Source: Microvirga vignae (lineage in GTDB: Bacteria > Pseudomonadota > Alphaproteobacteria > Rhizobiales > Beijerinckiaceae). From it: a stretch of 64,000 bases of DNA. Location: the NCBI RefSeq assembly GCF_001017175.1, contig NZ_LCYG01000014.1, forward strand, positions 98,076 to 162,075, read 5' to 3'. Of this stretch, positions 35,417 to 46,737 are shown one piece after another. How positions within the stretch are numbered: the stretch's first letter is position 1; the number at the start of each line of letters is the position of its first letter. The notes under the pieces are model-generated. The model saw only the letters and a list, made by a program, of their open reading frames with translations, made no database searches and was not told where the DNA came from. The position numbers were made by a program, and so were the translations under genes.

Positions 35417-36490
35417 TTAAGAACCAGCCTTCAGACGGTCGAGAATCTTGCCCTCGATCTCTTCGAGCCCAGCCGGCACTGCCGGATACCACTTGATGTT
35501 GTCGATCGCGGCTTTCGGGAAGCTCTCGGCAAACTGATCCTTCAGCTTGCCCTGCATGAGCTTGTCGGCGCCGTTCGAAGCCGTGAAGTTGCCGGCGGAA
35601 GCGGCGACCTTCGCAGCGATCTCAGGACGCATGTTGAAGTTGATCCACTTGTAGGCGGCATCGTCGTTGCGGCCCTTGGCCGGAATGGCGAAGGTGTCGA
35701 CCCAGCCCAGAGCGCCCGACTTGGGAGCAATGAACTTGATGTCCGCACTTTCGGAGTTCAGCTTCCAGCCGCCCGTATCCCACGCCATGGCGGCGACGAC
35801 TTCACCGGAGCGCAGCGCATTGAGAAGCTGATCCTTGCCGTCCCAGAAGAACTTCACGCTCTTCTTGCACTCGGCGAGCTTGGCGCCGACCTTCTCCATC
35901 ATCGCGGTATAGGCCTTGGCATCGCCGTAAGCGGCGAAGGGATCCATGCCGTTGGCGAAGGCGAAGGCGATAAGAGCCGGACGCTTCGCGCGGAAGCTGG
36001 TCTTGCCGGCGAGAGCCTGATCGCAGAGGTCGTTGTAGTCGGCGACCTTCGGAGCGGCCTTCGTGTTCACGACGAGGCCGTCGGTGCCCCAGATGTGCGG
36101 AACGCCGTAGACCTTGCCGTCGACGGTGGTGTTCTTCTTGGTGGCCTCGAGCATGGAGGCAATGAAGAGGTCGGACTTGAGCTTGGAGAGATCAAGCGGC
36201 TTGTAGATGCCGAACTCGGCCTGCGGGCCGGAGATGCGGTCCTGGCTCGGCTGGGCGAGGTCGAAGCCCGCTCCTTGCGTGGCGCGCAGCTTGGAGATCA
36301 TTTCCTCGTTGTTCGAGAGCGTGATCTCGACTTCGATGCCGGTTTCCTTCGTGAATTGCTCCACGACATCCTTCGGCACGTAATCCGCCCAGGTCAGGAG
36401 CCGGAGCTTCTCGGCCGCCTGTGCCGTACCGGCAATCATCAGAGCGGCGAAAGCCGTAGCCAGTTTCAGGCTGGCGCGCTTGGTCAACAT
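35417..36490 (-). CDS. Spermidine/putrescine-type periplasmic binding protein (PotD/PotF)
   Basis: Receptor of the importer. The signal peptide runs to about residue 25 (KLATAFAALMIAGTAQAAE). The mature protein begins KLRLLTWADYVPKDVVEQF, the classic PotD/PotF opening, followed by TLSNNEEMISKLRATQGAGFD. Length 357 residues. The ligand could be putrescine, spermidine or a related compound; the fold family also includes other substrates, so the name is provisional. First gene of a four-gene importer (binding protein, ATPase, two permeases). Confidence 0.9.
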   Translation of the reverse strand: MLTKRASLKLATAFAALMIAGTAQAAEKLRLLTWADYVPKDVVEQFTKETGIEVEITLSNNEEMISKLRATQGAGFDLAQPSQDRISGPQAEFGIYKPLDLSKLKSDLFIASMLEATKKNTTVDGKVYGVPHIWGTDGLVVNTKAAPKVADYNDLCDQALAGKTSFRAKRPALIAFAFANGMDPFAAYGDAKAYTAMMEKVGAKLAECKKSVKFFWDGKDQLLNALRSGEVVAAMAWDTGGWKLNSESADIKFIAPKSGALGWVDTFAIPAKGRNDDAAYKWINFNMRPEIAAKVAASAGNFTASNGADKLMQGKLKDQFAESFPKAAIDNIKWYPAVPAGLEEIEGKILDRLKAGS

Positions 36491-36633
36491 GTCATCCTCC
36501 AGTGTGGTCGGGCTATTACCCTGTTCCCCAGTTGCAAAGTTATATGACAGTGAAACGACACGCTAGGGGGTTCTGAAGCCGGCTCAGTGACCCTTCGGTG
36601 GGTGACAGCCCCCTGCCCCACCGGTATGGATAA

Positions 36634-37489
<856 letters not shown>

Positions 37490-37570
37490 CCTCCATCGAA
37501 CAAGCATCTCCCGGGGGCCACGCCAGCGGAACCCGGGATCGCTTGCCAGACATTGCGCCATTCTTGTCAC

Positions 37571-37606
37571 GCGATCCGGATCGCCTTGCGGCGTCCGGGA
37601 TGACGA
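37571..37606. repeat. REP-like palindrome, degenerate copy
   Basis: The segment GATCCGGATCGCC-TTGC-GGCGTCCGGGATGACG repeats the theme of the palindrome at 15331-15361 (GATCCGGGATGACG end included). Its arms pair except for one missing base. It lies between the broken pip gene and the 3' end of bdhA; a further fragment, ACCCGGGATCGC, occurs just before it near 37532. Confidence 0.5.
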
Positions 37607-37615
37607 TGGCGCGGC

Positions 37616-38401
37616 TTACTTCGCGGTCCAGCCGCCATCCATGGACAGGTTGGTGCCGGTCATCTGGCTCGCCGCATCCGAGCAGAGAAACACGGTGAGA
37701 GCCGCCACCTGATCGACGGTCACGAACTGCTTGGTGGGCTGCGCCTCAAGCAGAACGTCGTTGATGACCTGCTCCTTGGTGAGGCCGCGCGCCTTCATGG
37801 TGTCAGGAATCTGGTTCTCGACGAGAGGTGTCCAGACATAGCCGGGGCTGATGCAGTTGATAGTGATGCCATGCGTCGCCACCTCCAGCGCCACGGTCTT
37901 GGTCAAGCCCGCGATGCCGTGCTTGGCAGCCACATAGGCAGACTTGAAGGGCGAGGCCACCAGGGAGTGGGCCGAGGCCGTGTTGATGATCCGCCCCCAC
38001 TTGCGCGCTTTCATACCAGGAACCGCAGCGCGGATGGCGTGGAAGGCGGAGGAGAGATTGATCGCGAGGATCTGATCCCACTTCTCGATGGGGAACTCCT
38101 CGACAGGCGAGACGAACTGAATCCCTGCGTTGTTGACGAGAATGTCGACGCTGCCGAGAGTCCTCTCGGCCTGATGGATCATGTCGGCGATCTCACCGGC
38201 CTTGAGCATGTTGGCGGGCGAATAGACGGCCTTCACGCCGAACTCGCTCTCGATGGCGGCGCGGGTCTTCTCGATCTCGGCCGCATCGCCGAGGCCGTTG
38301 ATGACCACGTTCGCGCCTTCCTTGGCGAGCGCCCGGGCAATGGCCAAGCCGATACCGCTGGTGGAGCCGGTGACGACGGCGTTCTTCGATTTCAAGGTCA
38401 T
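37616..38401 (-). CDS. bdhA: 3-hydroxybutyrate dehydrogenase
   Basis: Short-chain dehydrogenase that interconverts D-3-hydroxybutyrate and acetoacetate with NAD, used in polyhydroxybutyrate turnover. The cofactor motif is GSTSGIGLAIA (12-22), NNAGIQFVSPVEEFP is close to known BdhA enzymes, and the catalytic tyrosine-lysine pair is in SAYVAAKHG. The C-terminal MDGGWTAK is also typical. The 261-residue length agrees. The gene is alone, with GGAG before the ATG. BdhA is well supported; other 3-hydroxyacid SDRs are less likely. Confidence 0.9.
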   Translation of the reverse strand: MTLKSKNAVVTGSTSGIGLAIARALAKEGANVVINGLGDAAEIEKTRAAIESEFGVKAVYSPANMLKAGEIADMIHQAERTLGSVDILVNNAGIQFVSPVEEFPIEKWDQILAINLSSAFHAIRAAVPGMKARKWGRIINTASAHSLVASPFKSAYVAAKHGIAGLTKTVALEVATHGITINCISPGYVWTPLVENQIPDTMKARGLTKEQVINDVLLEAQPTKQFVTVDQVAALTVFLCSDAASQMTGTNLSMDGGWTAK

Positions 38402-38620
38402 GGTCTACTCCGCATGGGCTTTTAAGGCCTCAGGGCTTTTGGGTGAGGGCTCACATAGCACGAAGGGGGAAGTGGAGTTGAGTCTAGCAAAAAGGAGCAT
38501 ACCTCGCCGACGGTCGGAAGCCATGCTTTTCCGCCCCGGAGGCATGGCGCAAGGGCAACCTTTCCATTGTCGCTCCCCCTGCAATATGAGAGAGGTTTGG
38601 GGCGATGATTGAATGGGTGA

Positions 38621-39343
38621 ATGGTGCAGACACCACGGTTCCTTCCCTGCGGCGACAGTGCCCTGACGGTCGAGTTCGGAAGCGCGATTGATCCTGAACT
38701 CAATGGTAAGGTGCTCGCGCTCGATGCCCTGCTGCGGGCAAGCCCGCCAGTGGGGCTCATCGAGACCGTCCCCACCTATCGTTCCCTCACGCTGCAATTC
38801 GACCCCACTGTGACGGATTACGAGGCGCTCATTCGCCAGATCGAAGGGGTCGCGCGCGATCTGCAGCCGCAAAGTTCGACAGGCACGCGCTGGCGCGTTC
38901 CGGTGGTTTATGGCGGCGAGTACGGGGTTGATCTGGAGGATGTGGCGCAGCGCCATAGCCTGACGCCATCCCAAGTCATCGAGATCCATTCTAACGCCGT
39001 CTACCGGATCTACATGATCGGCTTTCTGCCGGGCTTCGCCTATCTCGGCGGTCTCGATCCGCGCATTGCCACATCGCGCCGCACTCAGCCGCGCCTGAAG
39101 GTTCCAAGCGGTTCGATCATGATCGGCGGCGAGCAGGCGGGCATCGTGCCCATGGAAATGCCGAGCGGCTGGCATCTTCTGGGACGCACACCGGTGTTGA
39201 GCTACGCCCCCGAGCGAGACCCCGTCTTTCTCTTCACGACCGGAGACGAGATCGTGTTCGAGCCCATCGATTCCGCGCGTTGGGATGCGCTAGAAAAAGC
39301 AGCGCTGGCCGGCGAGTCTGTTGCTGAGCGGGTGCGAGGATGA
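38621..39343 (+). CDS. pxpB: 5-oxoprolinase subunit PxpB
   Basis: Subunit of the ATP-dependent PxpABC 5-oxoprolinase, which opens 5-oxoproline to glutamate. Hallmarks are the opening FLPCGDSALTVEFG, the DYEALIRQIEG segment, and the conserved GFLPGFAYLGGLDPRIATSRR with the substrate-site residues. The 240-residue length is right. Its stop overlaps the start of pxpC. The third subunit gene, pxpA (LamB/YcsF family), is not in the window on either side, so it must be elsewhere or replaced. Confidence 0.92.
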   Translation: MVQTPRFLPCGDSALTVEFGSAIDPELNGKVLALDALLRASPPVGLIETVPTYRSLTLQFDPTVTDYEALIRQIEGVARDLQPQSSTGTRWRVPVVYGGEYGVDLEDVAQRHSLTPSQVIEIHSNAVYRIYMIGFLPGFAYLGGLDPRIATSRRTQPRLKVPSGSIMIGGEQAGIVPMEMPSGWHLLGRTPVLSYAPERDPVFLFTTGDEIVFEPIDSARWDALEKAALAGESVAERVRG

Positions 39344-40374
39344 CGAGCCTCGTCGTGAAAAGCTGCGGCCCGATGACGAGCCTGCAGGATTGGGGGCGCA
39401 TCGGCTATCAGCGCTTCGGCGTCTCGCCGTCCGGCGCGATGGATCGCCGATATCTTGCCATGGCGAATGCGCTCGTCGGCAACGCGCCGGAAACAGCGGC
39501 CGTCGAGTTCATGAATCTCGGCGGCATCCTTACCTGCGAGGGGGGCGAATTGCGTTTGGCCCTCGTGGGTGCAGGCTGCACCGCCAGCATCAACGATGTG
39601 CTCGTTGAGCCCAACACAACCATCGCTCTGCGAGAAGGCAATACGCTGCAGGTCGGCCATGCACGCACCGGCACTTTCGCCTATCTTGCCGTCGCAGGCG
39701 GCTTCCTTATCGAACCGCAGCTCGGCAGCTTGTCCTTCCATCCGCGTTCGCGTCTTGGTGGGTTGAAGGGTGAGCCGCTGAAGGCGGGCGACCGCCTTCC
39801 CTGCAAGCCGGATAAGCAGGATCGGGCGCCGATGCATCTGCCCCTCGATCCGTCGCAAGAGACTGGCCCCATTCGCGTGATGATGGGACCGCAGGACGAT
39901 TACTTCACCGAAGATGCGATCCGCACTTTCCTGAGCGCCGAGTTCGTCATCAGCCCTCAGGCCGACCGCATGGGCTTTCAGCTCAACGGCCCTCAGCTCG
40001 AACATGCAAAGGGTTTCAATATCGTCTCGGATGGCATCGTGGACGGCCACATCCAGGTGCCGGGCAGCGGACTTCCCATCGTGCTCATGCGCGACCGGCA
40101 AACGGCAGGCGGCTACCCGAAGATCGCCACCATCATCAGCGCCGATCTCGCACGCTTTGCGCAGATGCGCCCCGGCTCACCTGTGCGTTTCCGTGCTGCG
40201 TCGCGTGAAGAAGCGGTCGCAGCCGCGCGCCAGATGAAGGAATGGATTGCCGCGCTTCCCTCCGCTCTCGTGCCGCTGCGCTTCGATCTCACAACGGAGC
40301 ATCTTTTGAGCACGAACCTGATCGGCGGTATGGTGGATGCGTTGTCTCACAAGGCGTCCGATCACTCTGCTTGA
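39340..40374 (+). CDS. pxpC: 5-oxoprolinase subunit PxpC
   Basis: Second subunit of the 5-oxoprolinase, related to allophanate hydrolase subunit 2 and formerly named biotin-dependent carboxyltransferase-like. The opening SCGPMTSLQDWGRIGYQRFGV, then AMDRRYLAMANALVGN, and the C-terminal GLPIVLMRDRQTAGGYPKIA are diagnostic. Length 344 residues. It overlaps pxpB by four bases (ATGA) and converges with glcB, with a bidirectional hairpin between the stops. Confidence 0.92.
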   Translation: MTSLVVKSCGPMTSLQDWGRIGYQRFGVSPSGAMDRRYLAMANALVGNAPETAAVEFMNLGGILTCEGGELRLALVGAGCTASINDVLVEPNTTIALREGNTLQVGHARTGTFAYLAVAGGFLIEPQLGSLSFHPRSRLGGLKGEPLKAGDRLPCKPDKQDRAPMHLPLDPSQETGPIRVMMGPQDDYFTEDAIRTFLSAEFVISPQADRMGFQLNGPQLEHAKGFNIVSDGIVDGHIQVPGSGLPIVLMRDRQTAGGYPKIATIISADLARFAQMRPGSPVRFRAASREEAVAAARQMKEWIAALPSALVPLRFDLTTEHLLSTNLIGGMVDALSHKASDHSA

Positions 40375-40402
40375 AAAAGTTCGGGGCACCTTATGGCGCC
40401 CC
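40375..40402 (-). terminator. Hairpin terminator between pxpC and glcB
   Basis: GGGGCACC and GGCGCCCC (40383-40402) form a short stem with one mismatch and a TTAT loop. Read on the minus strand the stem is followed by GAACTTTTT, a usable intrinsic terminator for glcB. In the other direction the following sequence is only moderately T-rich. Confidence 0.45.
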
Positions 40403-40424
40403 GCTCATTCTTACTTCGCCTTGC

Positions 40425-42626
40425 TTACTTCGTCTTGACACCGCTCTCATCCGAGCGATCCGCGGCGCCCAGGGCTTTCGCCTCACGACGGCGCGCGTGG
40501 AGAACCCACTCGGTGTAGCCGTTGGGCTGCTCGACGCCCTTGAAGATGAGATCGCAGGCCGCCTGGAAGGCGGGGCCGTTGAGCCCCGGCGCCATCGGCT
40601 TGTAGGACGGATCGCCTGCATTCTGACGGTCCACAACTTGAGCCATGCGGCGCAGGGTCTGCATCACCTGATCCTGCGTGACGATGCCGTGGCGCAGCCA
40701 GTTGGCGAGGTGCTGGCTGGAGATGCGCAAAGTCGCACGATCTTCCATCAGGCCCACATCGTGCACGTCCGGCACCTTGGAGCAGCCGACGCCCTGGTCG
40801 ATCCAGCGCACCACGTAGCCGAGAATGCCCTGGCAATTGTTGTCGAGCTCCTGCTGCACGGCATCCGGCGCCCAGTTCGACTGCGATACCGGAATGGTCA
40901 GGATGTCGGAGAGCTTTGCGCGCGAGCGCGACTTCAACTCGGCCTGACGTGCCTGGACGTCCACCTGATGATAGTGCAGCGCATGCAGCGTCGCGGCCGT
41001 GGGCGACGGCACCCAGGCAGTGTTGGCGCCTGCCTGCGGATGGCCGATCTTCTGCGCCATCATGTCCGCCATCTTGTCGGGCGCGGCCCACATGCCCTTG
41101 CCGATCTGCGCGTGGCCCGGAAGGCCGCAGAGCAGGCCCACATCCACGTTGTTGTCCTCGTAGGCCTTGATCCACGCCGTCGACTTCATGTCGTTCTTGC
41201 GGATCATGGGGCCGGCTTCCATCGAGGTGTGGATCTCGTCGCCCGTGCGGTCGAGGAAGCCCGTGTTGATGAACACGATGCGCTCGGCGGCAGACTTGAT
41301 GCAGGCCTTGAGGTTGACCGTCGTGCGGCGCTCCTCGTCCATAATGCCCATCTTGAGCGTGTTGCGCGGGAGACCCAACATGTCCTCCACGGCAGCGAAC
41401 AGATCGCTGGCGAAGGCCACTTCGTCCGGCCCGTGCATCTTGGGCTTCACGATATAGACCGAACCCGTGCGGCTGTTGCGCAGCGTACCCATGCTCTTCA
41501 GATCATGAATCGCGATCAGCGAAGTGACGGCAGCGTCGAGAATCGTCTCAGGGATTTCCTTGCCCGCCTCGTCCAGCACCGCATCGGTGAACATGTGGTG
41601 GCCCACATTGCGCACCAGCATGAGGCTGCGGCCATGCAGGCGAACCTCGCCGCCATTCGGCGCGGCATAGACGCGATCAGGATTCAGCTTGCGCTCGACG
41701 GTGCGGCCGCCCTTCTCAAAGCTCTCGACGAGGTCGCCCTTCATCAGACCGAGCCAGGTGCGATAGACCTGCACCTTGTCCTCTGCGTCCACCGCCGCGA
41801 CGCTGTCCTCCAGATCCATGATGGTGGACACGGCCGATTCGATCACGAGATCCGCCACCCCCGCCGGGTCATCCGCGCCGATCGGGTTCGAGCGATCGAT
41901 CTTGATCTCGATATGCAGGTTGTTGTGACGCAACAGCACGGCGGAGGGGTTCGCCGCATCGCCCTGGTAGCCGGCCAGCTGGGCCGCATCCTTCAGCCCC
42001 GTCTCGCTGCCACCCTGGAGCTTAACGGCGAGAGCGCCGCCCTGAAGCACATATGCAACGGCATCCTTGTGGCTGCCCTTGGCGAGCGGAGCCGCTTGGT
42101 CGAGCAGCTCGCGGGCGCGGGCCACCACCTTGGAGCCACGCACCTTGTTGTAGGCGCCGGAGCGCATTGCACCGCCCTCCTCTGGGATCGCATCCGTGCC
42201 GTAGAGGGCATCGTAGAGGCTGCCCCAGCGGGCATTGGCGGCGTTGAGCGCATAGCGGGCGTTGGAGACCGGCACCACGAGCTGGGGACCGGCGATGCGG
42301 GCGATCTCGTCATCCACGTTCTGCGTCCTGACGGAAAAATCTTCGGGCTCCGGCAACACGTAGCCGATCTCGCGCAGGAAGCGCTCGTAATCGGCCTGAT
42401 CGAAGGCTTGTCCGGCGCGAGCACGGTGATAATCGTCGATCTGCGCCTGGATCTTGTCGCGGACGGCGAGAAGCTCGCGGTCGCGCGGCGCGAATTCCTT
42501 TACGAGACCGGCCAAGCCCTTCCAGAAGGCGTCGGGGGATACGCCTGTCCCGTTCAGGGCCTCTCGCTCGATGAAATCATGAAGAACCGGTGCAACCTGG
42601 AGGCCGTTCGTCTGGACGCGCGTCAT
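40425..42626 (-). CDS. glcB: Malate synthase G
   Basis: Condenses glyoxylate with acetyl-CoA to malate, the key step for growth on C2 compounds. The monomeric G-type is shown by 733 residues and the insertion domain between the N-terminal clasp and TIM barrel. Conserved parts include [28 protein letters not shown], the [18 protein letters not shown] region around the active site, and [18 protein letters not shown]. The gene stands alone. Its substrate, glyoxylate, is also the substrate of the GhrA-like enzyme at 4878, but there is no operon link. Confidence 0.96.
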   Translation of the reverse strand: MTRVQTNGLQVAPVLHDFIEREALNGTGVSPDAFWKGLAGLVKEFAPRDRELLAVRDKIQAQIDDYHRARAGQAFDQADYERFLREIGYVLPEPEDFSVRTQNVDDEIARIAGPQLVVPVSNARYALNAANARWGSLYDALYGTDAIPEEGGAMRSGAYNKVRGSKVVARARELLDQAAPLAKGSHKDAVAYVLQGGALAVKLQGGSETGLKDAAQLAGYQGDAANPSAVLLRHNNLHIEIKIDRSNPIGADDPAGVADLVIESAVSTIMDLEDSVAAVDAEDKVQVYRTWLGLMKGDLVESFEKGGRTVERKLNPDRVYAAPNGGEVRLHGRSLMLVRNVGHHMFTDAVLDEAGKEIPETILDAAVTSLIAIHDLKSMGTLRNSRTGSVYIVKPKMHGPDEVAFASDLFAAVEDMLGLPRNTLKMGIMDEERRTTVNLKACIKSAAERIVFINTGFLDRTGDEIHTSMEAGPMIRKNDMKSTAWIKAYEDNNVDVGLLCGLPGHAQIGKGMWAAPDKMADMMAQKIGHPQAGANTAWVPSPTAATLHALHYHQVDVQARQAELKSRSRAKLSDILTIPVSQSNWAPDAVQQELDNNCQGILGYVVRWIDQGVGCSKVPDVHDVGLMEDRATLRISSQHLANWLRHGIVTQDQVMQTLRRMAQVVDRQNAGDPSYKPMAPGLNGPAFQAACDLIFKGVEQPNGYTEWVLHARRREAKALGAADRSDESGVKTK

Positions 42627-42750
42627 TGTTCCCGCTTTCGTGGAGTGAACATCCTTGCCTTAGCTTAAGGCGAAGCGACTAAAAATGAAGATCGCTGCCC
42701 TTTCCATGAGACAAAGGGCTGATGCACCGCCAAGATGAGGCGAAACAACA

Positions 42751-42779
42751 AAAAAGCCGCCCGAGAGGGCGGCCTTTTT
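42751..42779 (-). terminator. Bidirectional terminator after tRNA-Ala
   Basis: GCCGCCC (42756-42762), loop GAGA, GGGCGGC (42767-42773), with an A-run before and a T-run (42775-42779) after. Read on the minus strand, it ends the tRNA transcript as GCCGCCC-TCTC-GGGCGGC-TTTTTTG. Confidence 0.85.
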
Positions 42780-42789
42780 GAGGAAAATT

Positions 42790-42865
<76 letters not shown>

Positions 42866-42947
42866 ATCGAAGTCCGCGGTGTTTGGGGCACTGCGGCGGG
42901 TCACTGCCGAAGCAGCGGCGTCTCTATAGTCGTCTATTCGACGAGGT

Positions 42948-43325
42948 TCAAGCCTCTTCGTCGTCTTCCAGATCGCTATCGATCAGATCCGACACGTCAT
43001 CGTCGCCCTCTTCCTCGTCCTCGAGGAAGGTGTCGTCGGTGTCGTCATCGCCCACGTCGATATCGTCATCGACCGGGATGTCCTTCTCGTTTTCGCCGGC
43101 CTCGACCTCATCGAGGGAGACCATCTCCGGCCCGACGGTTTCCAGCTCGGTATCCTCGTCATCATCGGAGGAGCGAGCGACCGCGGGCGCAGCGGCGCGG
43201 CTCAGGGCAACAGCCTGGAAGACGGTGCCGCATTTCGGGCAGACCGCCGGGTCCCTGTTGAGATCGTAGAATTTCGCGCCGCAGCTCATGCACTGGCGCT
43301 TCAAGCCGAGTTCCGGTTTGGCCAC
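42948..43325 (-). CDS. TIGR02300/FYDLN-domain acidic protein
   Basis: Alphaproteobacterial protein of unknown function, 125 residues. The N-terminus is a zinc ribbon with two CxxC pairs (CMSCGAKFYDLN and CPKCGTVF), and the FYDLN motif names the family. From about residue 52 onward the chain is a very acidic, low-complexity tail of Asp and Glu, probably disordered. The combination suggests a nucleic acid- or protein-binding adaptor, but no role is established. It is upstream of the tRNA-Ala gene on the same strand and divergent from aroA. Confidence 0.9.
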   Translation of the reverse strand: MAKPELGLKRQCMSCGAKFYDLNRDPAVCPKCGTVFQAVALSRAAAPAVARSSDDDEDTELETVGPEMVSLDEVEAGENEKDIPVDDDIDVGDDDTDDTFLEDEEEGDDDVSDLIDSDLEDDEEA

Positions 43326-43362
43326 GGGTGATTGCCTCTAGAGTGGATGGTTGGGAACGCTC

Positions 43363-43391
43363 CCGTTAGTCATGAGGGGAGGCCTTGTCAA
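43363..43391 (-). promoter_or_regulatory. Candidate promoter of the FYDLN gene
   Basis: An exact TTGACA (43391-43386) is followed after 17 bp by TAACGG (43368-43363), 38 bp before the start at 43325. The -10 agrees only in its first two bases, so the -35 match and position are the main support. Confidence 0.35.
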
Positions 43392-43485
43392 ATAGGAAAT
43401 TGCATAGAAGGGGCCACCTCCTGCCACCTTGCACGTGACGGCGCGAAATGCCCGTGTTAGAGCCCGCCTCGAAGAGAAGGCTTAA

Positions 43486-44844
<1,359 letters not shown>

Positions 44845-44851
44845 GCCGCCC

Positions 44852-45475
44852 ATGATCATCGCAATCGATGGCCCCGCCGCTTCGGGCAAGGGAACCTTGG
44901 GTAAGCGCCTCTCGGAACATTTCGGCTTCGCGCATCTCGATACCGGCCTGCTCTATCGGGCCGTTGCGCGTGTGATGCTCGATCAGGAGATCGCCCTGAC
45001 TGACCGGGACGCAGCCCACGAAGTGGCGCTCAACCTCGACGTGACCCATCTCGATGATCCGCGCCTGCGGGGAGCCCAGATGGGCGAAGCGGCTTCCATG
45101 ATTTCCGGCTATCAGCCCGTTCGCGATGCGCTCCTTGCCTTCCAGCGCCAGTTTGCCGAGCAGCCCCCTGGAGCCGTGCTCGACGGGCGGGATATCGGCA
45201 CTGTGGTCTGCCCTCACGCGGACGTGAAGCTCTTCATTACGGCAACCCCCGAGGAGCGCGCTCGCCGCCGCCACCTCGAGCTCCTGAAGAGAGGCGAGCA
45301 GACGGAATACGAGACCATTCTCGGGGATATCCGGCGCCGCGACGAGCGTGACATGAACCGGGCGACAGCTCCCCTGAAGCCCGCGGCAGATGCAATCACC
45401 CTCGATACAACGCGTCTCGACGCCGAGGCAGCCTTCCAGGCAGCTCTCGATCTCGTCAAAGCCAAGGTCGCATAA
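44852..45475 (+). CDS. cmk: Cytidylate kinase
   Basis: Phosphorylates CMP and dCMP to the diphosphates. The P-loop is IDGPAASGKGTLGKRL (~5-20), the CMP-binding segment is around HLDTGLLYRAVAR, and DGRDIGTVVCP is the family signature. Length 207 residues. The aroA-cmk pair is standard in alphaproteobacteria, but rpsA, which usually follows cmk, is replaced here by a vWA-type protein. Confidence 0.96.
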   Translation: MIIAIDGPAASGKGTLGKRLSEHFGFAHLDTGLLYRAVARVMLDQEIALTDRDAAHEVALNLDVTHLDDPRLRGAQMGEAASMISGYQPVRDALLAFQRQFAEQPPGAVLDGRDIGTVVCPHADVKLFITATPEERARRRHLELLKRGEQTEYETILGDIRRRDERDMNRATAPLKPAADAITLDTTRLDAEAAFQAALDLVKAKVA

Positions 45476-45552
45476 CCATAACGTGAGCTTGCGTCAGCTT
45501 CAGAAGCTGGCACACTGAGCGAACCAGTCCGCCTCCGCTTAAGGAGAATTCG

Positions 45553-46353
45553 ATGGTTCGCTCAAAGCTTACCCATCTGGCAGCAGGACTCGCCTTGCTG
45601 TGGACCTGTCTTGCTCTGCCGGCCCAAGCCGAGAGCGAGGTCGACCTCGCTCTCGTGATCGCCGTCGATATCTCTTTCTCCATGGACACGGATGAGCAGG
45701 CTCTGCAGCGGGAGGGCTTTGCACAAGCCTTCCGCTCTTCGCAGGTTCACGATGCCATCCGCAACGGCATGCTGGGCAAGATCGCAGTGACCTACATGGA
45801 ATGGGCCGGATCACCGGATCAGAAGGTGATCGTGCCCTGGACGATCCTCGACAACCCCGAGAGCCTCATGGCCTTCGCGGACAAGATCGCCTCGACGCCG
45901 TTACGGCGTGCGCAGCGCACCTCGATTTCCGGCGCCATCGATTTCGGCGTGAAGCTGCTCGAAAACAGCGATGTTCTAGCCACACGGCAGGTGATCGACG
46001 TGTCGGGCGACGGCCCCAATAATCAGGGGCGTGGCGTGGTGCAGGCGCGTGATGAGGCACTCGCCAAGGGGATTACCATCAATGGGCTTCCGATCATGCT
46101 GCGCAAGCCCGGTTATCTCGACATCCCCGAACTCGATGTCTATTACAAGGATTGCGTGATCGGCGGCCAGGGGGCCTTCACGGTTCCCGTTCGAGAGCGC
46201 GACCAGTTCATTGAGGCTATAAAGACGAAGATCCTGCTTGAGATCGCCAACCTCATGCTCGAGCTGCCTCCCCTCATCAACCGCATTCAGAGCGCGTCTA
46301 CCACGAACTGCCTAGCCGGCGAGATGCAGTGGCGTGACCGCTGGAGCAACTGA
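45553..46353 (+). CDS. DUF1194 exported von Willebrand A-like protein
   Basis: Exported protein of unknown function restricted mainly to alphaproteobacteria. The signal peptide is about 26 residues (LTHLAAGLALLWTCLALPAQA). The vWA-like domain starts with LALVIAVDISFSMDTDEQAL, carrying a MIDAS-type DxSxS pattern (DISFS), and includes the threonine/serine region RTSISGAIDFG and VIDVSGDGPNNQG. C-terminal residues 225-266 hold two cysteines. AAGGAG precedes the ATG. Metal-dependent binding of a partner in the periplasm is the likely role. Confidence 0.88.
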   Translation: MVRSKLTHLAAGLALLWTCLALPAQAESEVDLALVIAVDISFSMDTDEQALQREGFAQAFRSSQVHDAIRNGMLGKIAVTYMEWAGSPDQKVIVPWTILDNPESLMAFADKIASTPLRRAQRTSISGAIDFGVKLLENSDVLATRQVIDVSGDGPNNQGRGVVQARDEALAKGITINGLPIMLRKPGYLDIPELDVYYKDCVIGGQGAFTVPVRERDQFIEAIKTKILLEIANLMLELPPLINRIQSASTTNCLAGEMQWRDRWSN

Positions 46354-46359
46354 ATTCTC

Positions 46360-46737
46360 ATGAAGAAGCTGACTTTGGCGCTCGTGGCCCACGACGCCAA
46401 GAAAGATGACATGGCCGATTTCGTCGCCATGTTCGAGAACGACATTCGCCCCTTCACGCTCTTTGCCACCGGCACCACCGGCGGACGCGTGATGGAGCGC
46501 TGCCCTTCCCTTTCTGTCACGCGCCTGAAGAGTGGACCTCTCGGCGGCGACCAGCAGATCGGCGCGATGATCGCAGAAGGAAAGATCGACACCCTGTTCT
46601 TCTTCGTCGACCCGCTCTCGCCCCATCCGCACGACGTGGACGTAAAGGCGCTGATGCGTCTCGCGCTCGTCTACAACATCCCGATGGCGCTCAACCGAGC
46701 CACGGCGGAGCGGCTGATCGAGTCTTTTAGAGATTAA
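46360..46737 (+). CDS. mgsA: Methylglyoxal synthase
   Basis: Converts dihydroxyacetone phosphate to methylglyoxal and phosphate, a bypass that relieves phosphate or sugar-phosphate stress. The phosphate-binding opening [12 protein letters not shown] and TGTTGGR, and the catalytic aspartate D64 in [13 protein letters not shown], are intact, as is the conserved [18 protein letters not shown]. The 125-residue length is slightly short (E. coli 152) but normal for the minimal form. It begins 7 bp after the DUF1194 gene and overlaps the hrpB 3' end by four bases in convergent orientation. Confidence 0.95.
   Translation: MKKLTLALVAHDAKKDDMADFVAMFENDIRPFTLFATGTTGGRVMERCPSLSVTRLKSGPLGGDQQIGAMIAEGKIDTLFFFVDPLSPHPHDVDVKALMRLALVYNIPMALNRATAERLIESFRD

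Noticed and set aside
40242..42668. 808-codon open frame opposite malate synthase G
   Set aside because: Antisense to a complete glcB; no recognisable motifs; the composition is that of a reverse-complement shadow.
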